From assembly GCA_001584585.1 (NCBI GenBank), contig LSYV01000051.1, positions 202,507 to 238,052 on the forward strand: a DNA stretch of 35,546 nucleotides. The letters run 5' to 3'. The translations under genes and the position numbers were made by a program. Source of the DNA: Gonium pectorale. Taxonomy: Eukaryota; Chlorophyta; Chlorophyceae; Chlamydomonadales; Volvocaceae. Every line of letters starts with the position of its first letter. The stretch's first letter is position 1. The notes beneath the pieces were generated by a model, which saw only the letters and a list, made by a program, of their open reading frames with translations, was not told where the DNA came from and made no database searches. This document shows positions 10,846-24,100 of this stretch, in pieces.

Positions 10846-11289
10846 TCAGTGGCCCGCCGCCTGCATTCTGGTGCCGTTGTTATATGGCCACGTGCGCCAG
10901 CCAGACCGCTGCGCACTGACACAGGCGGCGCCAAGGCCGTTGCACGACGCCACAAGATAGGGCAGGAGCCCGCTCTTTCTCTCAACCACCGGCGGATCCG
11001 CGATGAGGACGCTGCCGCCGCCACAGCGTAGCAGGCCGCCGCGGGTCCCAATGCCCGCAGGGTGGTAGCAGCGCAAGGGTTGCTTGCGGGCGGCGTCCGA
11101 GGGGCGCGGGGTCTCGTAGGGCTGTGCTCGGGGAAGGCAACAGAGTATGCCACGGATTGGTGGCTTGGTCGAGGGCCCACAGCGCGGCAACAAAGCACGT
11201 GCTGGGTGTACTGCTTGGGGCACACAGGGGCACCCACAACGACCTTGCACTCTGTGCCTTGCAATCGCAATCGTCTCGAAACGCATCAT
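10846..11289 (-). CDS. Candidate small protein or terminal exon (147 codons, unknown)
   Basis: An open frame starts with ATGATG at 11289 and ends TGA at 10846. Its second half (about 11121-10846, containing RCGGGSVLIADPPVVERKS and PYLVASCNGLGAACVS) has strong C/G bias at third positions; the first half does not. One reading is that only the second half is coding, entered through an acceptor ending CACAG at 11122, with 5' exons not found. A minus-strand TGTAA at 10463-10459 lies 383 bases after the stop, which supports a transcription unit ending here. Six Cys suggest a secreted or metal-binding product, but I recognise no family. It could also be a decayed mobile-element fragment. Confidence 0.35.
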   Translation of the reverse strand: MMRFETIAIARHRVQGRCGCPCVPQAVHPARALLPRCGPSTKPPIRGILCCLPRAQPYETPRPSDAARKQPLRCYHPAGIGTRGGLLRCGGGSVLIADPPVVERKSGLLPYLVASCNGLGAACVSAQRSGWRTWPYNNGTRMQAAGH

Positions 11290-11939
11290 GGCGTCAACTA
11301 ACAGTCAAGAACATACACATGTCAGTTTGCAACTCCCGTATATGCCAACCCGCCGTGCCAACCCGCCAGTCATGCTGTACATGCTGTCACGCAAAAACGG
11401 TCACATGCTCAGCTCCGCGGCCCCCAAGCAGAGAGTTCGCATTCATCGCAGGGAACGCCCGGGTGGTTTTACCCCGAGCCTCAAGACGGACACTCCACAC
11501 CGGACACGACCAATAAGGGGACCACTCGAAAACCGTGTGGGTGCATTCCCGTGGAACGCAGGAGACCTTGGAAGCCGCCAATTTACAGCCTACGACGCTG
11601 GCCGCCCGATCCCGGAAGCCTGGATAGTGGTTACGCTTCCTTGCCAGTCATGCAGGCAGCGCATCTGGCATCTCCCGTGTGCCAACCATGGTGCTAATTT
11701 GCCATTGTCTGAGCAGCATAAGACGCCAGCACCCGGTCTAGATCACGAGTCTCTGCGTACCCTACCGGTACCACCTGCACCCAAAGCCCAGCAGGCCCAC
11801 CAGGGACAGCTTCCAGCACGTGCCGGGCTATCTACGTACAGTCAACCCATGGCCGCACAGGCTTTGACGGGTACCTGCAACCCCTTTTTGACTTTTCATT
11901 TCAGTACGTGCCGTCGTGGTGATGGGTTGTCCCATGACA

Positions 11940-12158
11940 CTAACAATCTTGAGGGCGGGGTGGCTGCAACCTTAAGACCGGCACCAGCGTGCTTCGAGGT
12001 ATTGCATGTGCTCCACAGATGCCGGGTTCCTTACAAGGTGCCGGTTGTTGTGTTGGGCGGGGAGACCTTCCTTTGGGACGGCGCAACAGGGTGATGTCCG
12101 GGGCAGCCACCACTGACTTGCGGTAGTGCCGCGACCTGGCATCAAACATCTCCGCAGC
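11940..12158 (-). CDS. Candidate minus-strand exon, AAEMFDARSRHYRKS.. (gene unclear)
   Basis: After a good acceptor (TTGCCAG at 12159) a phase-0 frame reads AAEMFDARSRHYRKSVV and PDITLLRRPKG with good codon bias, then degrades toward a stop at 11940. A GTAAGG donor also occurs about 130 bases into the exon, overlapping a minus-strand TGTAA (12035-12031). A second TGTAA lies at 11587-11583. It may be the last exon of the IQ-motif gene upstream, whose own poly(A) signal is not found nearer, or part of a separate small gene. Confidence 0.25.
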   Translation of the reverse strand, partial: AAEMFDARSRHYRKSVVAAPDITLLRRPKGRSPRPTQQPAPCKEPGICGAHAIPRSTLVPVLRLQPPRPQDC

Positions 12159-12287
12159 CTGGCAACGTACGAGAGACGCTACGGAGGTGTTTTGCCTTAC
12201 TGTTACTGGGCAGTCTGCGTGTCTGCAAAGGCACGGTAGCAGCAATTGACTGCTTGTAAACCAAACCCGGATGCAGACCAACCACAT

Positions 12288-13336
12288 CGTTATCTGAAAC
12301 CGATACCACCCTTGTCAATTTGTAATGAAACAACCGTCTTCAAAGAACATGAGTTCGACCAAGGAGTACGTGCAGCCGATTCGAGGAGTGCGTATGTCGC
12401 CAGTGGAGTGCGCCCCGTATGCATTAGTATGTCCCGACCGCGCGCACACTCACCTGCTGACCTTCTCACGGTCCCACCACTCAAACCATCTTCATCCACC
12501 GCGGAAGGCGGATGCTGATCACACCGCGACATGCCCTATTTGGGCATACAAGAAAGGACGACTACGGCCGCCTGGCCATGAGACCCACGAAGGCACATCA
12601 GGGCGACCTTCCCGTTGTTGCCCCGCGGCCGAGCACCTAGCCCGACAGCCGGGCTGCCTGCTTAGCGCCACAGCAAATACAGTACCGCACTTCTTCTTTC
12701 AGTGGGTAGGGTAGACCATCATGTTGCACAGCGTATACCAAGTACGATGTTGTGCCAATTGAAGCATACTGCAGGGTCCAACGAATCAGGCTTAGGCTCC
12801 TCCAGACATAAACGAACCTCCACCCGTCAGTCCTCCATCCTTCTCCCACCAACTTTGCAGGACCGCAAAGAGATTAACGAGCCAGTGCAAATGGGCAGCC
12901 TGGCCAATACGCAATGCCAGATATCGGGCGATCCCCGCCCAGACAGCAATGAATGTCGTGGAGTGTAGTCGCAAGGGGACAATAGGGGCAAAGCACATGC
13001 ATGTTTTCGTCATCGCGTTTCCGCTTAGCAAGCAACGATTCCCATTCAGGCCCCTGGCGCATAAAAACTCATGAGAGGCACCATTCGCAGCCGCCAAACG
13101 TCATGGATGCACGTCTTCAGGCCCAGCTTGCATTTGCCATCAAGCGGGTAAAGGACACATTCACGTGGAACCACGTGCCCGGTACCCGACTCCCGACATG
13201 ACGCCCGCAAGGACCACCAAGCGCGAGCACCAACGCCCGAGGCCAATTGACCACAGAAGCTCCAAGCGCCCTCTGAAGCATAATACCAAGCGCTCAACTG
13301 CACGCATAATGCACACCCAGCGCTGCGCGGGCTCAC
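12288..13336. other. Weakly coding or untranslated stretch
   Basis: Only short open frames with mixed codon bias are seen. Minus-strand frames near 13170-13046 (with CVLYPLDGKCKLGLK) and 12970-12850 (hydrophobic, with FIAVWAGIARYLALRIG) look somewhat protein-like but lack clear splice borders. No plus-strand TTACA occurs between 12200 and 13400, so the minus-strand gene upstream has no nearby poly(A) signal. This stretch is therefore either its long 3' UTR or contains more of its exons. Confidence 0.4.
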
Positions 13337-13422
13337 CAAGCTCGCCGAAACGCGTCCGCAACTTCACTCTGAACCGTACCGCAAGACTAAGCGCCTGCGA
13401 TGCTGTTGCAGCCCGCAGCGCC

Positions 13423-16400
13423 CTACAGCTCCACCGACCTTGTGTACATGACCCTTGCCTGCCGCACATCCAACGACAGCGGCAACGCCGCCAACGAGCC
13501 CTGACCGCCCGCGACGTCGCCCCAGGCGCCGGGCATCGCTCCCGGCCGCTGCACCTGCTCAGCTCCCGGCTGCACAGCATCGCCCCATCGCGACCGGCCC
13601 ATGCGCGAAGGCGAGCCCGGCTCCGCGTACGGCTGCTCCCAGCCGCCGCCCAGCGCGTCCTTAGCCTCCCGGTGGCCGTTCTGCATGGCCCCCGGAGCCG
13701 TTCGCTCATTCAACCCAGCCGGCCTAAAGAAGCCCTGGGCGCCGCTGGGGCTGCCGAAACCGTCGCACTGACTTGCCCTCCGGCTGACGCCTGTATGCCT
13801 GGAGCCCGGGCACACCGGCAGCCGTGACAGCTGCCCCATCGGGTCAGTAGGGCCCGTGATACTCCCGGTTCGCAGGTTGACCGCTAGGGGCGCGGTGTCG
13901 TCGTCGCCCGAGAAGGTCCTGCTGCCTGACGGGATCGGTGCCTGGGGCAGCAGCCTTGAGCGCGGGCGCTGGGGCATCCGGACGGCTCCTGGTCCGAGCG
14001 TCAGCGAGGCGCCGCGCAGCTGCTCCATCTGCAGCTGAGGCTCGGAGAGCGCCCCGAACTCCACCGACCCGCGGCGGGTGCGCGGCAGCCGCGGGACCGC
14101 ATCACCCGCGGCAGACATTGCCAAACCAGCGCCATCCTGCGGCGGCGAGTCCCCGACTGGATGCGCACCAGTGGGTGAGGGGCCCCGAGTGCTCGGCCGC
14201 GCGAGGGCGGCGGAACCGACCAGCACCGTGCTTGCTGGAAGGTTCGGCAGCTCAGTGCTGCGCCGAAAGTTGATACCCGTGGCGAGCACTCCGCCGCGCC
14301 TGCCAACTGGGGACGGCGCCAGCAGCTGCAGCGGCATGGAGCGGTTTGTAAATGGCGGCTGCCCGTCCTCCTGCTCAGCTTGATGTCCAGCACCGGCAAG
14401 GCCAGCATCTAGCCGCCGTCCGGCTTCGACGCTGAACTCCCCCGTGCTCTTGCGTGAAGGGGCGGCTGTGCCGACTGCGCCCGAAGAAGGACGGCCTCCG
14501 GGCATAGATTGCTTGATTGGCGGGAAGCTGGTGCCGGGGCTGTGCTGCACTGCGACCGCGTCAGGCGCTGGGCCGTCGAAGCCGGTCAAGTACTCAGGCG
14601 TTACCGATTGAGGCGCCAACGCGCCGGCGTCACTGTGTGCGTCGGCAAGTGGACTGTGTGCGTCGGCTGGCTGGTATGGTTCGACGCCCGCAGTCATCTC
14701 GCTAGCGGGCAACGGACAGCTTAGCTTGGCTAAGCTGTGCGAGCTACCTGTAGAGCGGCCGGCAAGCAAGCTTGACGGTTCTATCGGCGGTTTGGTCTCG
14801 AGAGGCACCTGCACCTGGTGTGCTTTTGCTGAGACTGGCTCCGGGTTCATCTCAGTCTCTGGAAGACTGGCCCGTTTGAAAGGCGAGGGCTGCTTGGGCG
14901 GCAAAGGCGGCTTGGCCAGCGGTGATGGCTTCAGCACCTCGGGCGGCACTGTCGGCTCTGGCGGCCTTGCGACCACCACTGCCTTTACCGATTCCGGAGT
15001 CGTTGGCCTGCGCAAGGAGAAGGGCGCAAGCGTGAAGACGTCGTTCGACACGCGACGGTGCAATCAACTCCTAGCGAGGCGAGACATGCCCTTGCGGAAG
15101 CAGGGGGCACATATGACTTTGCCTGGAGATGCCAGATGCCACATGCTATGCCTGCTCGCCAGCAAACATACTAGAGCTCCATCCCCACAAACTACAACTT
15201 CTAAACTCATGGGAACTCGCACCCGCGCACATCACTCACGCAGGGGGTCCGCCACTGGTCCGTGGCGATGGCATCGCTTGCGGTACCAGAAACTCTGCCG
15301 CAGGAAAGTACAGCTTGCTGCTGAATGCAGCGACCAGCCGCCGCGGTGCCGTGTCCGCAGGAGCCCCACCAGGGTCCGGCTGCTGCTGCTCACCGCGGGG
15401 GCTCTCATTCAGGGGTGCCAAGCTGACGGGAGGGTCCGCCGCCGCCGCTTGGAGGGATGCGTCTGCTGGGGCAAGCGGCTGCTTGGCCTGCCCAGCATCT
15501 GAAGGCTCGCCGTCTGCGCGGGGGTTCACCAGGCTGCCTATTGCAACTGGCGTGTACCTCGGGGCTTGGACACGAGGCGCCGGTGGAGGAGGAGGTTGTG
15601 GCGAAGGGCTGCTCGCCGGGCCGTAAGTACCGTCTACCACACTGACTCGGCGGTTCCTGCCGACTCGGCCGGCGGCCCCACGGGCAGCAGCCGTGTTGCC
15701 GCTATCCACCAACCCGGCGACCACGGGAGCGCTGCCGGACTCCATCGTGACTGCACGGTTGGCCGCCACGCCTACCGGCGTGAGGCTACGGCCGCGATCC
15801 ACAGCGCCCAAGTCGGTGCTGGACCTCCGCCTGAACCGCTGCAGGTGTAAGTCCTTCCGGGGTGCGGCGCCAGCACCGCCCGGTCGGAACGCCGGGCGTG
15901 GCGGGGGCGCTTCAACGGTAGGAGGCTGGGGGCGCTGCAGAGGGGGGCTGGGCGGGGCTGCTGCAGCTGCGGACGCCACCGTCTCCCGCCACTGCCGGCG
16001 CTGCTTCCAAGCACGCCAGCCACGCTGCGGGTAGGGTGGGCGGGTTATGCTATCCAATGTAAGAAGTGCGCGGTACCGTACGCTGGTCCTGGACGAGGCT
16101 CGAATCTATCAGTTAGGGTATCACGCCGCACGGGCCAATAGCAGTGCAACATGATAGAAGTCATTCTCACTTATCCCTATCCAGCAAGACTTGCTGGGAA
16201 CGCACCTGGATGACGATGGCTGCGCGGTCCCTTTCCACAGCCTCAATTTGACGAGCGATGCGTGCACGCGTGGCCTGAACGCCGGAATTGGGAAAACACG
16301 TTCTCCACGACAGAAAACACGCTAAGTCAAACGAAGTGCAGGTCCCGGTCAACTGGGCTTGCTGCATGCTGGATTTCTCGACAGGATACATCCTCACACC

Positions 16401-16815
16401 CCCTGTTCGTCGCGCTCCCTCTGGAGTTACGACACCCCACCCACCCACCCACCCACCCACCCACCGCGTCGTCCTTCCGGTCCTGCGCTGCCTTGAGAGC
16501 AAGCCACTCGGCCTCCTTCTTCTGCAAGTAGAATGTCACCCAGAGTTTACGGGGGCGAGGAATGGCGGCAGGCGGTATGAGGCAGGTGGTAGGCAATGCA
16601 GTTGTTGGGGAGAGCAGGGGTACAGTATGGGCCTTCACCTTCAGGAGAAGTTCCACGTGTGACCTGTGTATGTCCTCCGGCAGTCCAGCGTCCATGATGG
16701 AGCATTCCCGCCACGTCTCATCAGCGCGCAGAAGGTCCACAACGCCAACAGCGTTCGCAGCTTCGGGTGCAGGCATGACTACCCTCCAAGCGCTCCACCC
16801 CGGATACGCAGCCAT
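13423..16815 (-). CDS. IQ-motif (calmodulin-binding type) disordered scaffold-like protein
   Basis: Five exons on the minus strand: 16815-16639, 16521-16465, 16274-16206, 16024-15240 and 15007-13423. The introns are 117, 190, 181 and 232 bp, all with GT-AG ends and matching phases; the product has 890 residues. Residues 1-59 begin MAAYPGWSAW and look globular. Residues 50-99 form a charged helix (KKEAEWLALKAAQDRKDD, ARIARQIEAVERDRAA) leading into an IQ motif at 100-113 (IQRGWRAWKQRRQW, with Ala for the usual Gly). IQ motifs bind calmodulin or centrin-type EF-hand proteins. The intron falls exactly between Gln101 and Arg102. The rest is Pro/Ala/Ser-rich and disordered. It carries repeated basophilic motifs (RRRSS at 166-170, RRVS at 226-229, then RKST, RRST, RRGS and RRAS further on), so it is probably phosphorylated. 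The stop at 13423 is provisional: a GC donor (CAG|GCAAGG, 13458) with an acceptor at 13395 would extend it, and no TGTAA lies close by. The family is not otherwise recognised. Confidence 0.7.
16434..16465. repeat. (CCCA)n array abutting a splice donor
   Basis: Seven or so CCCA units. On the minus strand they read GTGGGTGGGTGG and begin exactly at the donor of the IQ gene's second intron, so the first repeat unit supplies the GT. Length changes here could shift donor choice. Confidence 0.8.
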
Positions 16816-17237
16816 GACTGAAAGGTGGAATGATACAGAGAGTGGCGTGTCTTAGCGACCGGGATAAAATGTACACCAAGTGGCCTTCAACTTCTTGCTT
16901 GGGCCTAGAGCCAGCATATTACAGCCGACGTGTGGCTGTAACGGACCTCACAACCGATCATAACTGTAGGAGCGGGCTCATCGCGGGGGAGGGGCTGATG
17001 GGCGACCGCTTCAGAAAGCTTTGTCGTCAACCTTCATATGGGCCTGCATTACATCTAATGTACAGATTTATTTACAACATACGGGACGCTGGAGAAAACA
17101 GCATACGGCGTACGGCAGTCCTGTGTGCACCTTGCACCTCGCCCGCATTTCTTGACAGTAAACAAAACCAAGTCGCAAGAGTCTCAGAATTGAATTAGCG
17201 GACAGCTCAGGTTGACACGGGGTTTGGGTTTGGCCCA
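16816..17237. promoter_or_regulatory. Shared upstream region of divergent IQ and SRPK genes
   Basis: The start codons of the minus-strand IQ gene (16815) and the plus-strand kinase gene (17238 in the preferred model) face away from each other with 422 bp between. The stretch is AT-richer than the exons on both sides. A 122-codon plus-strand frame (16830-17198) crosses it but has poor codon bias. Bidirectional promoter use is inferred from geometry only; no TATA box or known element was identified. Confidence 0.45.
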
Positions 17238-20392
<3,155 letters not shown>

Positions 20393-20566
20393 TGGCCGCA
20401 CACACGGATGGGGCCTGCTGTGGCGCCCGTGCAGTGGCAGGCTGGTTGCCTAAGAGGTGCTGGCTAGGAGCAACGCATGTGCTGAGCATGGAATGTGAGT
20501 GCTTGTCTGAACGACTACGCAGCTGGTATATTCATTTAACGCAAAGTTGGCTTTCATCGGCATTGT

Positions 20567-20571
20567 TGTAA
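20567..20571 (+). promoter_or_regulatory. TGTAA polyadenylation signal of the SRPK gene
   Basis: First plus-strand TGTAA after the kinase stop (20390-20392), giving a 3' UTR of about 190 bases. Confidence 0.6.
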
Positions 20572-20713
20572 ATTGAAGTGTTCGGACTACATATTGGTGC
20601 CCTCCTTTGGGGTTTGACACGGTTTGGGTGGCTCACTACAGTCGCCGTCTTGGCCACAACTAAACCCCAGTGGCCTGTGGAATGGTTTTCCAAGGGGTGC
20701 ATTGAATTAGAGC

Positions 20714-20869
20714 ATGATGAATGCGTTCCCGCATAGCGTTAACGGTTCGCGCCGCCTGCCGCCTGCCATCTCCCGCAGGTCGGCATCGGCGGACCGGTCG
20801 GAGCCTGAAATCGAGCTCGTCGCTGATGAGGAGGTGGACGCCCTGCTCGTGACTGCGAAGCCCGTCTGA
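20714..20869 (+). CDS. 51-codon ORF with its own poly(A) signal (unknown)
   Basis: An ATGATG start is followed by a continuous frame of 51 residues: basic N-terminal half (NGSRRLPPAISRRSASADRS), acidic C-terminal half (EPEIELVADEEVDALLVTAK) and a TGA. Third positions in the second half are mostly C/G. A TGTAA follows at 20978-20982, 109 bases after the stop, and the kinase's own TGTAA lies 143 bases before the start, so the ORF sits in its own small unit. Alternatively 20781-20869 is a last exon spliced in through the acceptor TCTCCCGCAG, either from the SRPK gene as an alternative 3' end or from an unseen exon. The product is not recognised. Confidence 0.45.
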   Translation: MMNAFPHSVNGSRRLPPAISRRSASADRSEPEIELVADEEVDALLVTAKPV

Positions 20870-20977
20870 GCGATGCCAACATGAGGGGGTTCTGGGTTCG
20901 CTTGTGTGTGCACTGCCCTGCTGGCGGCGGTGCGGGTGCATTCTGGTGCGTGCGATTCCTTTTTGTATGCGTGCGGC

Positions 20978-20982
20978 TGTAA
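20978..20982 (+). promoter_or_regulatory. TGTAA polyadenylation signal after the small ORF
   Basis: Second plus-strand TGTAA downstream of the kinase gene, 109 bases after the 51-codon ORF. It marks a second transcript end between the kinase gene and the gene starting at 21117. Confidence 0.5.
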
Positions 20983-21116
20983 TAGTATGAACATGATGTC
21001 AAGTGTATGTTAGAGAGTTGTCGCTCGCGTTCGTCCCGCGCACGACACGTCAGGTACCTTTGTGCCTTGTGGCTTGGGTGTTAAATCTCGCATATCCAAT
21101 TGACTTGTAAGGGACC

Positions 21117-24100
21117 ATGCCTACCGCACTGCGTGGCAGCAAGGTTGCGCCAAGCCACCCGGGCAAGAAGCCCTCGGCTCGGCGCTCGCAGCGGCTGGTG
21201 TGTCAGGCTCGCCAAAGCGATGGAAGTCTTTTGGCGTTTGCAGGCAAAGGCCTCGCAGCCGGCATTGCGGGAGTAAGTAGGGCGTATCCATTCTCGTTTT
21301 TTCTTGTTTGGGTCGGGCTGTATGCCCTCTGCCTCCACAATCCAGTTTTACACAACGCCAGCAGAAACGTTTTGGCATGGCGGCTTGCGCCGTCGCAGGC
21401 CTAGGCGATAACGGACACATGGCCGGTGCTTCCTCGCACAGGTGCTGCTGGGGAGCTCTCAGTTCGCCCTCTCAGCGGATGCCTCTACCTCTTTGACGGA
21501 AGTCCAGAATGCCAAAGCGGAGGAGCTTGCCCGCATTGTGCGCGAGCGAACTGGCCGCGAACTGCCCAGCGTGGGCAACGTATCCCCGTCGGCCAATGTG
21601 AGTAATCATGTAACACGGCTGTCGGCCGACAACAGTTAGCATGCGGAGCCGGGGCGCGCGACCTGCACGCCGCACCCATTTGCTTGCTTCGTGCGGGTCG
21701 GTTGGGAGAATTATCTAAGCAACCCATGCACGGTTCTTGAAAATCAGTCGTTGGCTTCAGCGGGTGGCAGAGCCTCGTAGCCTCGACCATGAAGTTTGCG
21801 CGTTATGTTGGGCATTCCATGCACACCGGCGAGTGACGTCGGACATACGCTAAGCCCCCTTTTCGACGCTATCCCCGCCGCAAAACCCAGGCCGAGCGCG
21901 AAGAGGCTGTGCGCCTCGCTGCTGAGCGGAGTGCTTCCGCCGGCGCCTCCGATGCCCTGCGCGAGCAGCTACGAGCCCTCAACGACCAGCTTCGGCGCGA
22001 GCAGGCGGAGCGCGCGCGCCTGGAGCAGCGCGCGGCGGATCTGCAGCGCGCCACCCTGGAGGCCGCCTCCGTGAAGGCCCCGCCGCCCGCTGCCGCCCCC
22101 GCGGTCGTGCAGCGCGCGGGCCCTTCCGCCGACGAGCTGGCGAAGCGCGAGGAGGAGGAGGCGAAGCGCGCGGCCCAGCTGGCTGCGCTGCAGCAGCAGC
22201 TCCAGGAGGCGCAGCGCGCCGCTGCGGCGTCGGCCGCCGAGCAGGCTGCGCTGGAGAAGCGGCTGGCGGTGGCACGGGAGGCCGCAGAGGCCGTGGGCGC
22301 GGCGGAGGAGGAGGAGGGCAGCCCGCTGGGCTTTGTGGGCGCCCTGGGCATCGTGGTGGGAGGCGGCATGGCCGGCTACGTAGCGGTGCTGAACCAGAAC
22401 AAGGAGGTGGGGCGAGGAGCCGGGGTTGGGGCTTGAGAACGGGTTTGGGGAGCCTTATCCCGCCTCACTGCTCAAGGGGCGCCATCTCATTGACCGTGCC
22501 TTTCCGTCCTTTTTGACGAGCTGTCAGTGGGCCGGGAAGCCAGCAAGTGGGGGCGCCGGCCCCGCCACAGCACCCCGTGCTCTCCGCGATTGCGGTTGAC
22601 TCGAGTCTTCACGCGCTTGTCGTGCACCGCACCGGGCCATGTACCGCACGAAGGCCCATGCACCGTACGGCGCATACGGGCCACAACGCTCACGCCATCC
22701 TGCGCCACTCTGCCGGCAGCATCCGACCCAGCATGCCCATGGCGCCGCGGCTGGCAGTCAGCGGCTGGCAACGGGTGCCGGACGCGGGTCACGCGGGCGG
22801 GGATAATGTCATGCGCTTCCGGGATGACCATGCAATGCACCACACCGCGATGCGATGCCGGTTGCGCCGCAGAACGCCGAGTCGGCCCTCAACAGCGCCA
22901 TCGAGGCGGAGCGCCGCCTGGTGTCGGAGCTCAAGGGCAAGGCGGCCGAGGCGGCGGAGGCGCTGGAGCGCGAGCGCAAGGCGGTGGCCCGCCTGCAGGC
23001 CGAGATGAAGCAGGCGGCGCAGGACAGCGCGAGGCTGGTGGGTGACGTACGGCCGTGGGCGGGTGGGCTTCAGGTCCCGTTGGGTAGGCCGGCGTGACCC
23101 ACACCGTCCGACAATAGATGCGCGGACAGCAGGTGCCGCGGCGACGCTGGCACTGAAATTGCTCTGCGCCACTCGGCACCAGCGGCGGGCCGGCCGGCTG
23201 TCTTGAAGCTGGTCTGCAGGCGGCCCAACCTTGTGTCCAGACGTCATGTCCTGGCTCTTGGGGCCATTCATGGCGTACGACCGTGCGTTACGTCGGCGTG
23301 TAGGGTTGGATTGGCGCCCAAGGGGCCCAGGACGGCGAGGGCCTTAGCATGTCTTCCATTGCGCTCCGCCCTGCGGGCGAGCCGCCGGTTAGAGTGCTTG
23401 CGACGGAGGGCACACGGGCACCCCCTGCTTCAGCCCAAGGATGCCCGTCGCGAGACGTCGGGCCCCTGAACAGGCTCTTCGTGTCCTGTAGCGCCTGTCC
23501 TCGCTTGCACGACACCCGGGGGCCCAACCGGTGCTTGGCAGGTTTACCCGGCTCTAAGGACGTAGCCCCACTCACTTCCGCACGACGGTGTGGGCACTGG
23601 CCACCGCGTTGTCTGTGTGTTGTCTGCGACGCGTGTGAATGTTGTCGGCGCCCCCGGTGTGGTCAATATACGCAGGTGGAGCTTGAGCGTGTGGAGAAGG
23701 AGGCGGCCCAGCGCGGCGCCAAGCTGACGGAGGAGTCCCTCGGCGTGGAGAAGCGGCTGGTGGAGGCCATGAGGTGAGCTGCCCGGCGCAGCTGCCGATT
23801 GGTGCTTTTCTCCAGCCGCCTGAGCTGCTCGGTTTGCGGTGCCTTCGGCCTCTTGCCTAGCCCTGAAGCGTCTGGATGCCTATGTGCCATTGGACCTGTT
23901 TCATCATGCTCAGCCGCCGCGACCGTTCGGGGCTCCCCGCCTCCCTGCGTACCGTATCCAGGCGCGAGGCGGCCGCGGCCGCGGAGCTGGTGCAGGCGGA
24001 GAAGGCCGCCAAGTTCGCGGCTGAGGCGGAGGCGCGCGCCATTGCCGACAGCCTGGCGGTGACCGAGAAGCTGCTCGAGAGCGAGCGGGAGGTGGCCCGG

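Noticed and set aside
11147..12094. 315-codon plus-strand open frame
   Set aside because: Third positions are close to random, the composition is like intergenic DNA, and no recognisable motif or plus-strand TGTAA follows closely. Coding signal in this region lies on the minus strand.
16830..17198. 122-codon plus-strand open frame in the divergent promoter
   Set aside because: Poor codon bias and a stop before the kinase frame; more likely promoter and 5' UTR sequence.
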